Source: an uncultured Pseudomonadales bacterium (GTDB lineage: Bacteria; Pseudomonadota; Gammaproteobacteria; Pseudomonadales; Pseudohongiellaceae). From it: a DNA stretch of 44,127 bases. Below are positions 1 through 8,516 of the stretch, piece by piece (within the stretch, counting starts at the first letter, position 1; each line of letters opens with the position of its first letter). The notes under the pieces are model-generated. The model worked only from the letters and a program-made list of their open reading frames with translations, was not told the DNA's origin and ran no database searches. The position numbers were made by a program, and so were the translations under genes. The stretch is from NCBI GenBank assembly GCA_905478195.1, contig CAJQHM010000021.1, forward strand, positions 1-44,127. Reading direction: 5' to 3'.

Positions 1-1880
1 CTCACAAAGGGCTGATCACACTGGCCTTTACTCTATTCGCTGTCAGCAGTAACGGCGCCGACTGGCCTAGTTATGGCGGAGATAACGGTTCTCAAAAATA
101 CTCTCCTCTGGACCAGATCGATGCAAGCAATGTTGGTAGCTTAACGACTGCCTGGAGTTGGGACAGCGTCGACAACGCGACTGTGGCTGAGAATGTGCGT
201 GAGGAAAATTTTCGTGCGATGCCTGCTGGCTTCAAAGCTACCCCGATAGTGATAGAAGGGGTTATGTACATACCCACTTCATTCGGACGGGTGGTAGCGT
301 TAGATGCGCGCAGCGGTAGAGAGAAGTGGGTATTTGATACCCAGGCGTGGCAGGCGGGCCGTCCGGCAAATTTGGGTTATAACTCCAGAGGCGTCGCCTA
401 TTGGGAAAGGGGAGGCAAGAAGCGTATTTTCTTTGCGACTAATGATTCCAATCTCTGGTCACTTAATCTGGAGGATGGCAGCCCCGATTTAAGTTTCGGT
501 GATGGAGGAAAAGTCGATTTGGCTGAAGGCTTGGGGCGCGAGATTGATCGGCGACAGTACGGAGTAGTCTCTCCGCCGTTGGTCACCAATGATACGGTGA
601 TTGTTAACTCCATTATTAACGATGGGCCCAGTAACAAAGAAATGCCTCCCGGGCATGTGCGTGGCTTTAATCCGGATACAGGCGAGATCGAATGGGTGTT
701 TCATACGATCCCGCAACCGGGCGAGTTTGGGAATGACACCTGGGAAGACGGATCCTGGGAATATACCGGCAATACCAACTCTTGGACCATTATGAGTGCC
801 GATGACGAGTTGGATATAGCCTATATACCAATCGGAACACCAACGAACGACTGGTATGGCGCTCTTCGAAAAGGCGATAACCTTTTTGCCGAGTCGCTGG
901 TGGCTGTAAGGGCAAGCACGGGGGAGAGACTTTGGCATTTTCAGATGGTGCACCACGGAGTCTGGGATTATGATCTGCCAGCAGCGCCTACCCTCGTCGA
1001 TATTACTGTGGATGGGCGTGATATTAAGGCGGTTGCGCAGATATCCAAGCAGGGCTTTACCTATGTATTCGATAGGGTAAGCGGAGAGCCTGTATGGCCT
1101 ATTGAGGAGCGGGCTGTGCCGCAAAGCACGGTTCCGGGTGAATCTTTGTCGCCGACGCAACCATTTCCGACCAAGCCTGCAGCTTTTGCCGTCCAGGGGA
1201 TCTCGGATGAGACGTTGATCGATTTCACGCCCGAACTGCGACAGGAAGCACTGCAACTGATCGAGCGGTTCGACTACGGGCCAGTGTTTACTCCGCCATC
1301 GCTGCGCGGCACCATTAACATGCCTGGTTGGGGTGGTGGCGGTTGGTGGACTGGCGCTTCTTTCGATCCGGATACGGGTATGTTTTATGTGCCATCGACA
1401 ACTATTCCTATCGTTGTGCAACTTGTTGAGGTTGACCCTGAGCAATCTAACTTAGTCTACACTCGGGGTGGGGCGACTAATGTAGGTGGCCCCCAAGGGC
1501 TGCCCCTGACTAAACCGCCCTACGGTCGCATAACCGCAATTGATTTGAATACGGGGGAGCATGAATGGATGGTTCCTCATGGTGAGGGCATTAGGCAGAA
1601 GATCATCGATATGGGTATATTGGATCCCGGCCCCGTAGGTGGGCCAAGCAGGACAGGCCCTGTGCTTACCAAGTCTCTGCTGTTTATCGCTCAATCGGAC
1701 AATGGGCGCAGTGTGTTGCGGGCCTTTGACAAGACTAATGGTGAGGTCGTGCATGAAATAGACCTGCCATTGCCGCCACAGGCTACTCCTATGACTTATT
1801 CGGTTGACGGCAAGCAATATATCTCTATTGCCCTTGGTGGCGGCCAGGATGCCAGAGTTTTAACTCTATCTCTTCCGTAG
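1..1880 (+). CDS. PQQ-dependent dehydrogenase (quinoprotein), 5' end outside window
   Basis: This is a periplasmic quinoprotein alcohol/sugar dehydrogenase that oxidises a substrate with bound PQQ and passes electrons towards the respiratory chain. The reading frame (codons from base 3) is open from the left edge, so the start lies upstream. A GTG at 183 is internal and should not be used. The first visible residues are a hydrophobic signal-peptide core followed by DWPSYGGDNGSQKYSPL, the usual mature N-terminus of this family. About 625 residues are visible. Family landmarks include NLGYNSRGVAYW, SFGDGGKVDL, HHGVWDYDLPAAPTLVDI (around base 950) and the Trp/Gly-rich GWGGGGWWTG (around base 1330). 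The disulfide-forming vicinal cysteines of methanol dehydrogenases are not seen, and there is no C-terminal haem c domain. It resembles the soluble part of glucose/quinate-type enzymes. The substrate cannot be assigned. No PQQ-synthesis genes are in the window. Confidence 0.9.
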   Translation, partial: HKGLITLAFTLFAVSSNGADWPSYGGDNGSQKYSPLDQIDASNVGSLTTAWSWDSVDNATVAENVREENFRAMPAGFKATPIVIEGVMYIPTSFGRVVALDARSGREKWVFDTQAWQAGRPANLGYNSRGVAYWERGGKKRIFFATNDSNLWSLNLEDGSPDLSFGDGGKVDLAEGLGREIDRRQYGVVSPPLVTNDTVIVNSIINDGPSNKEMPPGHVRGFNPDTGEIEWVFHTIPQPGEFGNDTWEDGSWEYTGNTNSWTIMSADDELDIAYIPIGTPTNDWYGALRKGDNLFAESLVAVRASTGERLWHFQMVHHGVWDYDLPAAPTLVDITVDGRDIKAVAQISKQGFTYVFDRVSGEPVWPIEERAVPQSTVPGESLSPTQPFPTKPAAFAVQGISDETLIDFTPELRQEALQLIERFDYGPVFTPPSLRGTINMPGWGGGGWWTGASFDPDTGMFYVPSTTIPIVVQLVEVDPEQSNLVYTRGGATNVGGPQGLPLTKPPYGRITAIDLNTGEHEWMVPHGEGIRQKIIDMGILDPGPVGGPSRTGPVLTKSLLFIAQSDNGRSVLRAFDKTNGEVVHEIDLPLPPQATPMTYSVDGKQYISIALGGGQDARVLTLSLP

Positions 1881-1978
1881 CGAGGAGGGTTGGGCGTTAG
1901 AGGGTTAGGGTGCAGGAATAACTGTGATTCGGTAAAGATTTTCTGCTATTGGGGCACTGTATACCCAGCCGTCTATGG

Positions 1979-1984
1979 TATTAT
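1979..1984 (+). promoter_or_regulatory. Probable -10 box of the 4.5S RNA promoter
   Basis: The hexamer TATTAT at 1979-1984 lies a few bases before the predicted 5' end of the 4.5S RNA, so its spacing fits a sigma-70 promoter. No good -35 hexamer is seen at 16-18 bases upstream, so the call rests on the -10 box and its position. Confidence 0.45.
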
Positions 1985-1985
1985 G

Positions 1986-2108
1986 CCCTCTGGTAACTCT
2001 TGTCGGTCCCCACGCAATGATAAGTTATAAACCCCGCCAGGCCCGGAAGGGAGCAACGGTAGTAGCTGACTCATGTGCCGCGGTGTGGCTGGCAAGAGCT
2101 GCCTCCAG
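1986..2108 (+). ncRNA. ffs: Bacterial small SRP RNA (4.5S RNA)
   Basis: This RNA is the RNA part of the signal recognition particle. It binds Ffh and takes part in co-translational targeting of membrane proteins. The conserved apical core is clear: CCAGGCCCGGAAGGGAGCA at 2037-2055, with the GGAA-type tetraloop region and the asymmetric loop AGCA. The outer helix pairs AACTCTTGTC (1995-2004) with GGCAAGAGCT (2091-2100). Further pairing of CTGG near 1990 with CCAG near 2104-2107 suggests ends at about 1986 and 2108. The ends are estimates. Its place directly in front of dnaX is conserved in related gammaproteobacteria. Confidence 0.92.
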
Positions 2109-2134
2109 TCAAATTTGCAAAAAAGTAGATATCG

Positions 2135-2165
2135 CTGTCCCCGATTGTCATTGCGGACAGTTTTT
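2135..2165 (+). terminator. Probable intrinsic terminator of ffs
   Basis: CTGTCC (2135-2140) pairs with GGACAG (2155-2160) across a 14-base loop, and five T residues follow at 2161-2165. It would end the 4.5S transcript just before dnaX. The stem is only six pairs, so read-through into dnaX is plausible. Confidence 0.55.
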
Positions 2166-2180
2166 CAACGAAGAAATCCA

Positions 2181-3998
2181 ATGAGCTACCAAGTCTTAGC
2201 CCGCAAATGGCGACCAAGCAACTTCTCCGAAGTGGCTGGACAGGCTCATGTTCTCAAATCACTGATCAATGCTCTGGATAATGAGCGCCTGCATCATGCG
2301 TATCTCTTCACCGGTACGCGTGGAGTGGGAAAAACCACCCTCGCTCGAATATTGGCAAAATGTCTGAATTGCGAGGAAGGGGTTAGTTCGATTCCCTGTG
2401 GAAAGTGTGACTCTTGCATGGAGATTAACGAGGGGCGATTCATCGACTTGATAGAGGTCGATGCGGCTTCGCGAACAAAGGTCGAAGATACCCGCGAGCT
2501 CCTCGATAATGTTCAGTATGCTCCGAGCAGGGGGCGCTTTAAGGTATACCTCATCGATGAGGTGCATATGTTGTCCAATCATAGCTTTAATGCCTTGCTA
2601 AAGACTTTGGAAGAGCCGCCTCCACACGTCAAATTCCTCTTCGCTACTACCGATCCACAGAAACTGCCGATTACGATTCTATCGAGATGCTTGCAGTTCA
2701 ATTTAAAAAATTTGAGCCCACAACTGATAACGGAATATTTAGGCTCAGTGCTCGAGAAAGAGAAGCTAGAGTTCGAGGATGAAGCGCTCTGGCAAATTGC
2801 TGCCGCCGCATCGGGAAGCATGCGTGACGCCCTGACCCTGGTAGATCAAGCCATATCGTATTGCGAAGGCCGGGTTGCAACGGACGGTGTCATCGAGATG
2901 CTTGGTGTGCCACCACAGAAACAAGTCTACGAATTATTAAAGGGCATGGCGTCCAGGTCGGTCTCTACTATTCTCGAATTAATTCGGGACATTGCAGAAC
3001 AGACGCCCGACTATAGCCATACTCTGGATAGTCTCTTATCGACTCTTCACCGAGTAGCTATCGCACAGATAGAGCCAAAGGCGGTGGACAATAGTTATGG
3101 TGATATGCCCCAGATCTTGGAGCTCGCCAGCTTGATTAGCGCTGAAGACGTGCAGTTGTATTACCAGATGGGGATCAAGGGCAGAGAGGACCTTCGGCTT
3201 TCTGCGGAGGTGCGAACAGCCTTCGAGATGCTGCTGATACGAATGCTGGTCTTTTCTCCCAGCTATGCCGAGTCTACAGAAAGCCTTAGTCCCAACGCCG
3301 ACAGCGAGAGCAGTACCAATAGTGTGGCAGAATTGGGCGCAGCAGTGGAAAGCGAAAAAAAAAAGAATAGAGTAGAGCCGAATCAAGAGCCGGGCGCAGA
3401 GGCTTCGGAATCTGATCCGCTAGATGTTGCCACAGAAGACGAGATGGAACCGAGCGCCAACGCGCAGGCGATAGACTCAGTTGAAAGCTCAGCGGAACCT
3501 GCAATCAACTCCGTCGATGCGCAGAGTGATACTGCGAAATCTGCCGTAGAGTCTCGTCTAGATGCGGAGCCGGCCGCCGTCGAAACAGCAGGACAAATAG
3601 ACTTAGACTCGCTCAATCAGGAAAGTTGGCTGCTACTCTACCCGCAGCTCGAGATAAGCGGCATAGCAGCAAATGTTTTAGCGAATTCTGACTTTCAGCG
3701 AGCAGATTCGCAGAGTATACACTTCGTGCTGGATCATTCTCAGAGCGCAGTGTTCAGCGAGGAATTACTACCAAAGATCTCACAGGCGCTGAGTGATTAC
3801 TTCTCTACCGAACTGTCGGTAAATATAGAGATAGGCGAAACAAAGAGCGAAACACCCGCATTGCTAAGTCAGCGGCTCAAAGAGGAGCGGCATGCGGCGA
3901 TGGTAAATAATTTTGAAAAAGATGAGAACGTGCAAGAGCTACTAAAACACTTCTCCGGCACGCTGGCAAAAGAATCTATAGCCCCTCATAAGGATTAA
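2181..3998 (+). CDS. dnaX: DNA polymerase III subunits tau/gamma
   Basis: DnaX is the ATPase of the clamp loader. The full-length tau form also holds the two polymerase cores and DnaB together. I chose ATG 2181 (MSYQVLARKWRP, the typical DnaX start), with GAAGAA just upstream. The longer frame back to 2073 runs through the 4.5S RNA and is not coding. The protein is 605 residues. It has Walker A GTRGVGKT at 45-52, a zinc module with Cys 64, 73, 76 and 79, and the DEVH Walker B near residue 127. A low-complexity acidic linker follows from about residue 370, then the tau-specific C-terminus. A programmed frameshift signal lies at codons 392-395 (see the separate entry), so a shorter gamma product of about 396 residues is also expected. 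It is followed by ybaB and recR, a standard grouping. Confidence 0.97.
   Translation: MSYQVLARKWRPSNFSEVAGQAHVLKSLINALDNERLHHAYLFTGTRGVGKTTLARILAKCLNCEEGVSSIPCGKCDSCMEINEGRFIDLIEVDAASRTKVEDTRELLDNVQYAPSRGRFKVYLIDEVHMLSNHSFNALLKTLEEPPPHVKFLFATTDPQKLPITILSRCLQFNLKNLSPQLITEYLGSVLEKEKLEFEDEALWQIAAAASGSMRDALTLVDQAISYCEGRVATDGVIEMLGVPPQKQVYELLKGMASRSVSTILELIRDIAEQTPDYSHTLDSLLSTLHRVAIAQIEPKAVDNSYGDMPQILELASLISAEDVQLYYQMGIKGREDLRLSAEVRTAFEMLLIRMLVFSPSYAESTESLSPNADSESSTNSVAELGAAVESEKKKNRVEPNQEPGAEASESDPLDVATEDEMEPSANAQAIDSVESSAEPAINSVDAQSDTAKSAVESRLDAEPAAVETAGQIDLDSLNQESWLLLYPQLEISGIAANVLANSDFQRADSQSIHFVLDHSQSAVFSEELLPKISQALSDYFSTELSVNIEIGETKSETPALLSQRLKEERHAAMVNNFEKDENVQELLKHFSGTLAKESIAPHKD
3355..3408 (+). 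promoter_or_regulatory. Programmed -1 frameshift site in dnaX (slippery run plus hairpin)
   Basis: Ten A residues at 3355-3364 are followed by G, read in frame as GAA AAA AAA AAG. Slipping one base back gives AAA (3362-3364), GAA (3365-3367) and a TAG stop at 3368-3370. The short product therefore ends in Lys-Glu, the same ending as E. coli gamma. A hairpin follows 12 bases after the run: CCGAA 3378-3382 pairs with TTCGG 3404-3408, and GCC 3389-3391 pairs with GGC 3401-3403. The Shine-Dalgarno-like stimulator upstream is weak. RNA polymerase slippage on A10 could give the same product. Confidence 0.8.
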
Positions 3999-4006
3999 TA
4001 ATTAGT

Positions 4007-4327
4007 ATGACCGATTTGAACGAAATCATGAAGCAGGCGAAGCTGATGCAGGAGCAGTTTCAAAAGGCTCAGGAAGAACAGCTTAAGACCATGACCGAAG
4101 GAGAGTCGGGAGCCGGCCTGGTCAAAGTCGTCATGAATGGCAAGCACGATATAATAAGCGTGAGCCTGGACGATGGTGTCATGGGTGAAGACAAGGCCGT
4201 GATTGAAGATTTGCTGGCTGCCGCTGTCAATGATGCGGTAAGGAAAATCGAAGAGAAAAACAAAGATGCGCTAGGCTCTATGGCTGGCGGAATGAAGATG
4301 CCAGATGGCTTCAAGTTTCCATTCTAG
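4007..4327 (+). CDS. ybaB: YbaB/EbfC family nucleoid-associated protein
   Basis: This is a small DNA-binding protein of the YbaB/EbfC family, which forms tweezer-like homodimers. At 106 residues it has the usual length. The sequence begins [24 protein letters not shown], the family's helical Met/Gln-rich N-terminus. It continues with [18 protein letters not shown] and ends with a Met/Gly-rich tail ([17 protein letters not shown]). It lies 8 bases after dnaX and 8 bases before recR, an operon order kept across gammaproteobacteria. No separate promoter is evident. Confidence 0.96.
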   Translation: MTDLNEIMKQAKLMQEQFQKAQEEQLKTMTEGESGAGLVKVVMNGKHDIISVSLDDGVMGEDKAVIEDLLAAAVNDAVRKIEEKNKDALGSMAGGMKMPDGFKFPF

Positions 4328-4335
4328 GAGTAGTC

Positions 4336-4941
4336 GTGAATTCCAGCCCCCTAATTGATCAGCTAATCGAAGCGTTTCGTTGCTTGCCAGGCGTAGGACC
4401 CAAGTCTGCGCAGCGTATGACTCTGCATCTTTTGGAGAGAAACCGTGCCGGAGGAAAGAAGCTTAGTGAATCCCTGTCCGTTGCATTGAATGAAGTCGGA
4501 AACTGCATTCATTGCCGCACGCTCACCGAAGAGGAGACTTGCCGCATCTGTGCAAACTCCTCCCGCAATCGCAAGATTTGCTGTGTCGTAGAATCGCCAG
4601 CGGATGTTTTTGCTATAGAGCAGTCTGGCTCTTTCAGGGGAATCTACTTTGTACTTATGGGCCATCTGTCACCCATCGATGGAATCGGCCCCGAACAATT
4701 AGGCATGCATCAACTGTTAGAGAAAGTCGCCAACACTGAAATAGAGGAAGTGATTATCGCCTGTAACCCAAATGTTGAAGGCGATGCCACGGCCTATTAC
4801 ATTGCCGAGCAGTTAAAGGATTCTTCGGCGCAAGTTTCGAGAATTGCGCATGGAGTGCCTGTGGGTGGTGAGTTGGAATTTGTTGATGGCAGCACGCTTA
4901 CCCATGCTTTTGTCGGACGTAAGTCCATGGGGCACTCTTGA
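4336..4941 (+). CDS. recR: Recombination protein RecR
   Basis: RecR works with RecO (and RecF) to load RecA on single-stranded gaps. The protein is 201 residues. It has a helix-hairpin-helix segment in the first 30 residues ([15 protein letters not shown]), a C4 zinc finger at Cys 57, 60, 69 and 72, then a Toprim domain from [15 protein letters not shown] onward. The start is GTG 4336 with an AGGAG ribosome-binding site at 4326-4330 that overlaps the ybaB stop region. Its stop codon overlaps the TTG start of rnd, so the two are likely translationally coupled. Confidence 0.97.
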   Translation: MNSSPLIDQLIEAFRCLPGVGPKSAQRMTLHLLERNRAGGKKLSESLSVALNEVGNCIHCRTLTEEETCRICANSSRNRKICCVVESPADVFAIEQSGSFRGIYFVLMGHLSPIDGIGPEQLGMHQLLEKVANTEIEEVIIACNPNVEGDATAYYIAEQLKDSSAQVSRIAHGVPVGGELEFVDGSTLTHAFVGRKSMGHS

Positions 4942-6110
4942 GCGAGCTTAACTATAGCGACGGCATGCCAATCGAATATATCGATGATGACGCCACTCTG
5001 AGTGCGCTGTGCGCACAATGGAGCCATGAAGAATTCCTCGCCGTTGATACGGAATTTGAACGCACTAGTACTTTCTATGCACGCATAGGATTATTGCAGA
5101 TAGCGAATAGTAAGAGCTGCTATCTGGTAGATCCCCTGTGTATCGAAGACTGGTCTCCCTTTAAGGCACTAATTTCCAGCCCGTCCTGTACTTTGGTCAT
5201 GCATTCTTGCAGCGAAGACCTAAACCTGTTCCAGACATTCCTCGGTTGCCTGCCAGTCTCTCTGTTTGATACTCAGCTCGCCGCTGCATTCTTGGGCATA
5301 GGCTTTAGTATTAGCTATCAAGGGTTGGTGGAACAGTTGTTAGGTGCAGAGGTCGCTAAGGACGAGACACGTTCCGACTGGATCAAGCGCCCTTTATCGG
5401 AAAAACAAAAGCTTTATGCAGCTACCGATGTGCGCTATCTGCTGCAGATACGTGAGATTCTGAGCGAGCAGATTCAGTTAAAAGGCATGACCGATTGGAT
5501 GCAGACTGAGTGTGATCAACAGCTCGCGATTGCCCAGAAGATAGAGCAAGAGTCTAATTGGCAGACTTATTATACAGGTGTAAGCAATGCATGGCGTCTC
5601 GACAATGGTGGCCTGGAAGTCTTGCAGCAACTATGTGTATGGCGAGAACAGAAAGCCCGGCAACGCAACAAGCCCCGTAGTTGGATTGTTAAAGACAACG
5701 ATCTGCTGAGCCTCTGTGCAGAAATCGCAGAGGCGACTAACTCGGATAGTCTCAGTATCGACATCATCAAAAACATCGAAGGCGTTGATCGTCGATTCTT
5801 ATCGCGCAGTGCCGAGGAATTGTTTCTTCTACTGAATAACCCTGCGAATAGAGGTGAGGTAGACCCTGGCCTTCTGAACAAGCCCCTTAGCACTTCGCTT
5901 AGGAAGAAGTTAAAGCTTAGCAAGCAGGCGGCGAACAACAAGGCTGAGGAGTTAGGCATGTCTCCGGAGTTGCTCGGGCGCAAAAAATATCTCGTGGATT
6001 TGCTAAGAGACTATGAGAAGCATGGGGCGCTCAGATGGTCAGGTGAGTTCGCTGGATGGCGGAGGGAGCTCCTCGAATCGGAGCTCACGGCAATACTTGG
6101 TGAAGATTGA
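4938..6110 (+). CDS. rnd: Ribonuclease D
   Basis: RNase D is a 3'-5' exoribonuclease of the DEDD family that trims tRNA precursors and other stable RNAs. At 390 residues it has the usual length. Exo motif I is DTEFE (Asp37, Glu39), motif II is SEDLNLF (around 92-98) and motif III is YAATD (around 160-164). An HRDC domain follows ([19 protein letters not shown]...). The start used is TTG 4938, which overlaps the recR stop by three bases. ATG 4965 (MPIEYI) is the main alternative because no strong ribosome-binding site precedes the TTG. Confidence 0.95.
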   Translation: MSELNYSDGMPIEYIDDDATLSALCAQWSHEEFLAVDTEFERTSTFYARIGLLQIANSKSCYLVDPLCIEDWSPFKALISSPSCTLVMHSCSEDLNLFQTFLGCLPVSLFDTQLAAAFLGIGFSISYQGLVEQLLGAEVAKDETRSDWIKRPLSEKQKLYAATDVRYLLQIREILSEQIQLKGMTDWMQTECDQQLAIAQKIEQESNWQTYYTGVSNAWRLDNGGLEVLQQLCVWREQKARQRNKPRSWIVKDNDLLSLCAEIAEATNSDSLSIDIIKNIEGVDRRFLSRSAEELFLLLNNPANRGEVDPGLLNKPLSTSLRKKLKLSKQAANNKAEELGMSPELLGRKKYLVDLLRDYEKHGALRWSGEFAGWRRELLESELTAILGED

Positions 6111-6129
6111 ATAATGAATAGGGCGTACT

Positions 6130-6573
6130 GTGCTTAGGCCGAAATTTTGGGAGTTACCCTTAGATGATCTCAACACGGCTGAGTGGGAGAGTCTCTGCGA
6201 CGGTTGCGGACGCTGCTGTCTTAAGAAGTTCGCGGACGAGGATAGCGACGAGATTGTGTATACAAGGGTGGTGTGCAGGTATTTCGATGAGCGGAGCAGT
6301 CGTTGTGGGTGCTACGAAGATCGCTCTTCGCTGGTGCCAGACTGTCTCGATGTTCGTAAAATGGACCTGGAACAGAGTAATTGGATGCCGGACAGCTGCG
6401 CCTATAGGCTGCGCTTCGAAGGTAAGGAGTTATTCGAATGGCACCCCCTTATTGCCGGGTCTCGTGAGAAGATGGCGGCGGCGGGGATCTTGCTAGAAGG
6501 CAGGGTGATCTCGGAGGAGCATGTCCACCCGGAAGGGTTTGACGAGCATATTATTCGGTGGGTTGAGACGTAA
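6130..6573 (+). CDS. ycgN: YcgN family protein (UPF0260, YkgJ-type cysteine cluster)
   Basis: This conserved protein has a cysteine cluster and its biochemical role is not established. The 147-residue product carries CDGCGRCCLKKF near residue 22, then VCRYFD, CGCYEDR, PDCLDV and the C-terminal block CAYRLRFEGKELFEWHPLIAG, all diagnostic of the YcgN group. The cysteine pattern suggests a metal or Fe-S site (inference). The start is GTG 6130. Its stop shares one base with the ATG of the next gene, so the pair is probably coupled. Finding ycgN near rnd is common in gammaproteobacteria. Confidence 0.9.
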   Translation: MLRPKFWELPLDDLNTAEWESLCDGCGRCCLKKFADEDSDEIVYTRVVCRYFDERSSRCGCYEDRSSLVPDCLDVRKMDLEQSNWMPDSCAYRLRFEGKELFEWHPLIAGSREKMAAAGILLEGRVISEEHVHPEGFDEHIIRWVET

Positions 6574-6953
6574 TGGATGCAATCGGTAATTATTGGTTCT
6601 TTTGGGCTCTCTACCTGGCAGCGGCGGTTGTTTTTACGGCACTGTTCTGGAGATTAACCCGTTTTCAGCATGGGATTTGGCGATCATATAGTCTGAGGGC
6701 GGTAGCCATAGCCGTCATATTCACCCCCTGGTATAGCAATCCACAGGATAGCATTATGGCGCCCGCGCTTATGGTTGCCACTCTCGATGCTATAACTATT
6801 GGTAGTAGTGCCGCTTTTCGCAGCGTCGTGCCGCTTGTCCTTGCGACTCTATGCGGTTTGCTGGTGGCAGGAATAATGGCTTTTCTGAAAAAGAAAGAGG
6901 CTAAAATAAATAGTAATAACAATGCGATAAATGATATATCTAAAGTAGTTTAA
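6573..6953 (+). CDS. Small hypothetical inner-membrane protein
   Basis: I do not recognise this family. The 126-residue product begins with a hydrophobic stretch (YWFFWALYLAAAVVFTALFW, about residues 7-26). Two or three further hydrophobic segments follow (about 41-55, 60-75 and 85-106), then a Lys-rich and Asn-rich soluble tail. This suggests three or four membrane spans with the charged tail in the cytoplasm. The ATG overlaps the ycgN stop (TAATG), a strong sign that it is a real, co-translated gene. It may share a function with YcgN, but nothing in the sequence says what. Confidence 0.75.
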   Translation: MDAIGNYWFFWALYLAAAVVFTALFWRLTRFQHGIWRSYSLRAVAIAVIFTPWYSNPQDSIMAPALMVATLDAITIGSSAAFRSVVPLVLATLCGLLVAGIMAFLKKKEAKINSNNNAINDISKVV

Positions 6954-7047
6954 AAATATTTCGCAAGTATCAACTTCCCCCCGTGAATTGTCCACTTGAA
7001 TGTGGGGCCCTATAACTAACAGGTGAAAGTTTATTAATTCAAAATAA

Positions 7048-7062
7048 CTGCTTGGCAAGCAG
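7048..7062. repeat. 15-base palindrome CTGCTTG-G-CAAGCAG
   Basis: Seven-base arms at 7048-7054 and 7056-7062 are perfect reverse complements around a single G. The site lies in the gene-free stretch after the small membrane protein gene. It could be an operator or a leftover of the decayed gene that follows. No function can be assigned. Confidence 0.5.
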
Positions 7063-7075
7063 AAGTCCGTCATGA

Positions 7076-7600
7076 CTGGCTGGGGCAAAAGCGCCTCGGT
7101 ACTTCCTTAGTAATCTGTCTGAGAGCGTATTCATTGAAACCCGCGCTGCCCGCGATAAAGTCAGCATGCTGCAGTATCAACTGAGTAACAAAAGGGCGAG
7201 TTTTTGCCACTCATCGACACTGAAACAGAGAACGATAGCCTCACAGACATGATGATGGACAATGACCCAGCCGAAATGAACTGAATGTCCTTCTTCCAAG
7301 ATCTTGATGGCCGCGGCTGGGACAGGTTTACCTATAGGTAGCTACCGGGCTAGTGTCGTTGGGCAGACGGGAGTGAACTGATCAGGGGCGAGAGGCTAGA
7401 GTTTCTGACGTCGAAGTCGCTGCCGGCAGGGTCTTGATTAGAAAGGATGTACGCTGCTATATCACGGAAAAAGGCAGAAAAGGTATAGAGATAGTGCTCT
7501 GGCTCTCGCAGCTATATACAGCCAATGTCCCTACAAAATGTAGGCCATTAGTGCGCTGAGACAGAGTGAACTCGGGGTTTTTCTGTATTAATAGTGAGCT
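7076..7600 (+). pseudogene. Likely decayed protein-coding gene, several frameshifts and stops
   Basis: The stretch 6954-7645 has no intact gene, but fragments on the + strand read like protein. Frame 2 from 7076 gives PRYFLSNLSESVFIETRAARD. A shift near 7200 leads to GEFLPLIDTETENDSL...DPAEMN and a TGA at 7282. The same frame then gives MSFFQDLDGRGWDRFTYR and a TAG at 7339. After a further shift, GSYRASVVGQTGV follows, then GERLEFLTSKSLPAGS, then VLIRKDVRCYITEKGRKGIEI, and finally SELGVFLY before a TAA near 7599. Read together these could be one protein of about 170 residues. The Leu-Pro-x-Gly-Ser step and the SVFIE opening recall PilZ-type domains, but that is only an impression. Confidence 0.35.
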
Positions 7601-7606
7601 GATGTT

Positions 7607-7612
7607 TACAAT
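7607..7612 (+). promoter_or_regulatory. Possible -10 box upstream of the MoxR-type gene
   Basis: TACAAT lies 33 bases before the ATG of the MoxR-type ATPase. The region 17 bases upstream has no convincing -35 hexamer. It is the best promoter-like site in the gap. Confidence 0.3.
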
Positions 7613-7645
7613 ACGCGCACGTAAATTACGCAGTGGAAAAGATTG

Positions 7646-8488
7646 ATGAATTTTACCGGTACAGACGAATACGTAGCTACAAATGAATTACAGCTAGCGG
7701 TTAACGCAGCGATTGCTCTACAGAAACCTCTCCTCATAAAAGGGGAGCCGGGAACGGGCAAGACAATGTTAGCTGAGCAGATCGCCAAATCCTTGAATCT
7801 TCCACTTATCCAGTGGCATATCAAATCGACGACAAAAGCTCAACAAGGCCTCTATGAATACGATGCTGTCTCCAGGCTTAGAGACTCGCAGTTGGGTGAC
7901 GATAAAGTGCATGATATCTCCAACTATATCGTGCAAGGTAAATTATGGGAGTCGTTCGAGGCGGGTGACCAGTCTGTTCTGCTTATCGATGAAATAGATA
8001 AGGCAGATATTGAGTTCCCTAACGACCTGTTACTTGAGCTCGATAAGATGGAGTTCTTCGTCTACGAGACTAAGCAGCTAGTCAAGGCCAAGACACGGCC
8101 TATCATAATCATTACCAGCAATAACGAGAAAGAATTGCCTGATGCATTCCTGCGTCGCTGCTTCTTTCACTACATTGAATTTCCGGATTCTCAGACTATG
8201 GAGAAAATAGTAGATGTACACTATCCGGACATAAAAAAGAATCTGCTCTCTCAGGCAATGGATGTTTTCTTCGATGTGAGAAAAATCCCTGGTCTGAAGA
8301 AGAAGCCATCTACCTCAGAATTGATAGATTGGCTGAAGTTGCTAATGGCCGACGACATTCCTGAGGATGTGCTTAAGAGTCATAGCGCCAAGAATGCCAT
8401 CCCTCCGCTGTATGGTGCGCTGCTTAAGAATGAGCAGGATGTGCATCTATTGGAGAAGCTGGCATTCATGCATAGAGCTAAAAGCTAG
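7646..8488 (+). CDS. MoxR-family AAA+ ATPase (CoxD-like)
   Basis: MoxR-type AAA+ ATPases act as chaperones or metal-centre maturation factors together with a VWA-domain partner. The 280-residue product has Walker A GEPGTGKT at 33-40, Walker B LLIDEIDK near 112-119, a sensor-1 region IIITSNNEKELPDAF and an arginine pair LRRCFF. KSTTKAQQGLYEYDAVSRL is typical of the CoxD-like branch. I chose ATG 7646 over the TTG just before it, because GGAAAA at 7635-7640 sits at a usable distance. The next gene, 28 bases on, encodes the expected VWA partner. The client protein is unknown, and no molybdenum hydroxylase or methanol dehydrogenase maturation genes are nearby. Confidence 0.92.
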   Translation: MNFTGTDEYVATNELQLAVNAAIALQKPLLIKGEPGTGKTMLAEQIAKSLNLPLIQWHIKSTTKAQQGLYEYDAVSRLRDSQLGDDKVHDISNYIVQGKLWESFEAGDQSVLLIDEIDKADIEFPNDLLLELDKMEFFVYETKQLVKAKTRPIIIITSNNEKELPDAFLRRCFFHYIEFPDSQTMEKIVDVHYPDIKKNLLSQAMDVFFDVRKIPGLKKKPSTSELIDWLKLLMADDIPEDVLKSHSAKNAIPPLYGALLKNEQDVHLLEKLAFMHRAKS

Positions 8489-8516
8489 CAGCCATAGTTC
8501 TTAGAGAGACGCTCTC

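Noticed and set aside
489..1445. 318-codon open frame on the minus strand
   Set aside because: It lies entirely under the well-supported PQQ dehydrogenase gene, and its translation has no recognisable domain, being rich in Arg, His and Pro as expected of a shadow frame.
2073..2180. N-terminal extension of DnaX
   Set aside because: The frame runs through the 3' part of the 4.5S RNA gene and its terminator. The conserved DnaX start is ATG 2181.
6961..7080. Insertion-sequence end
   Set aside because: C-rich and G-rich runs at 6977-7018 and a palindrome at 7048-7062 suggested an IS edge, but no transposase fragment, matching inverted end or target duplication was found.
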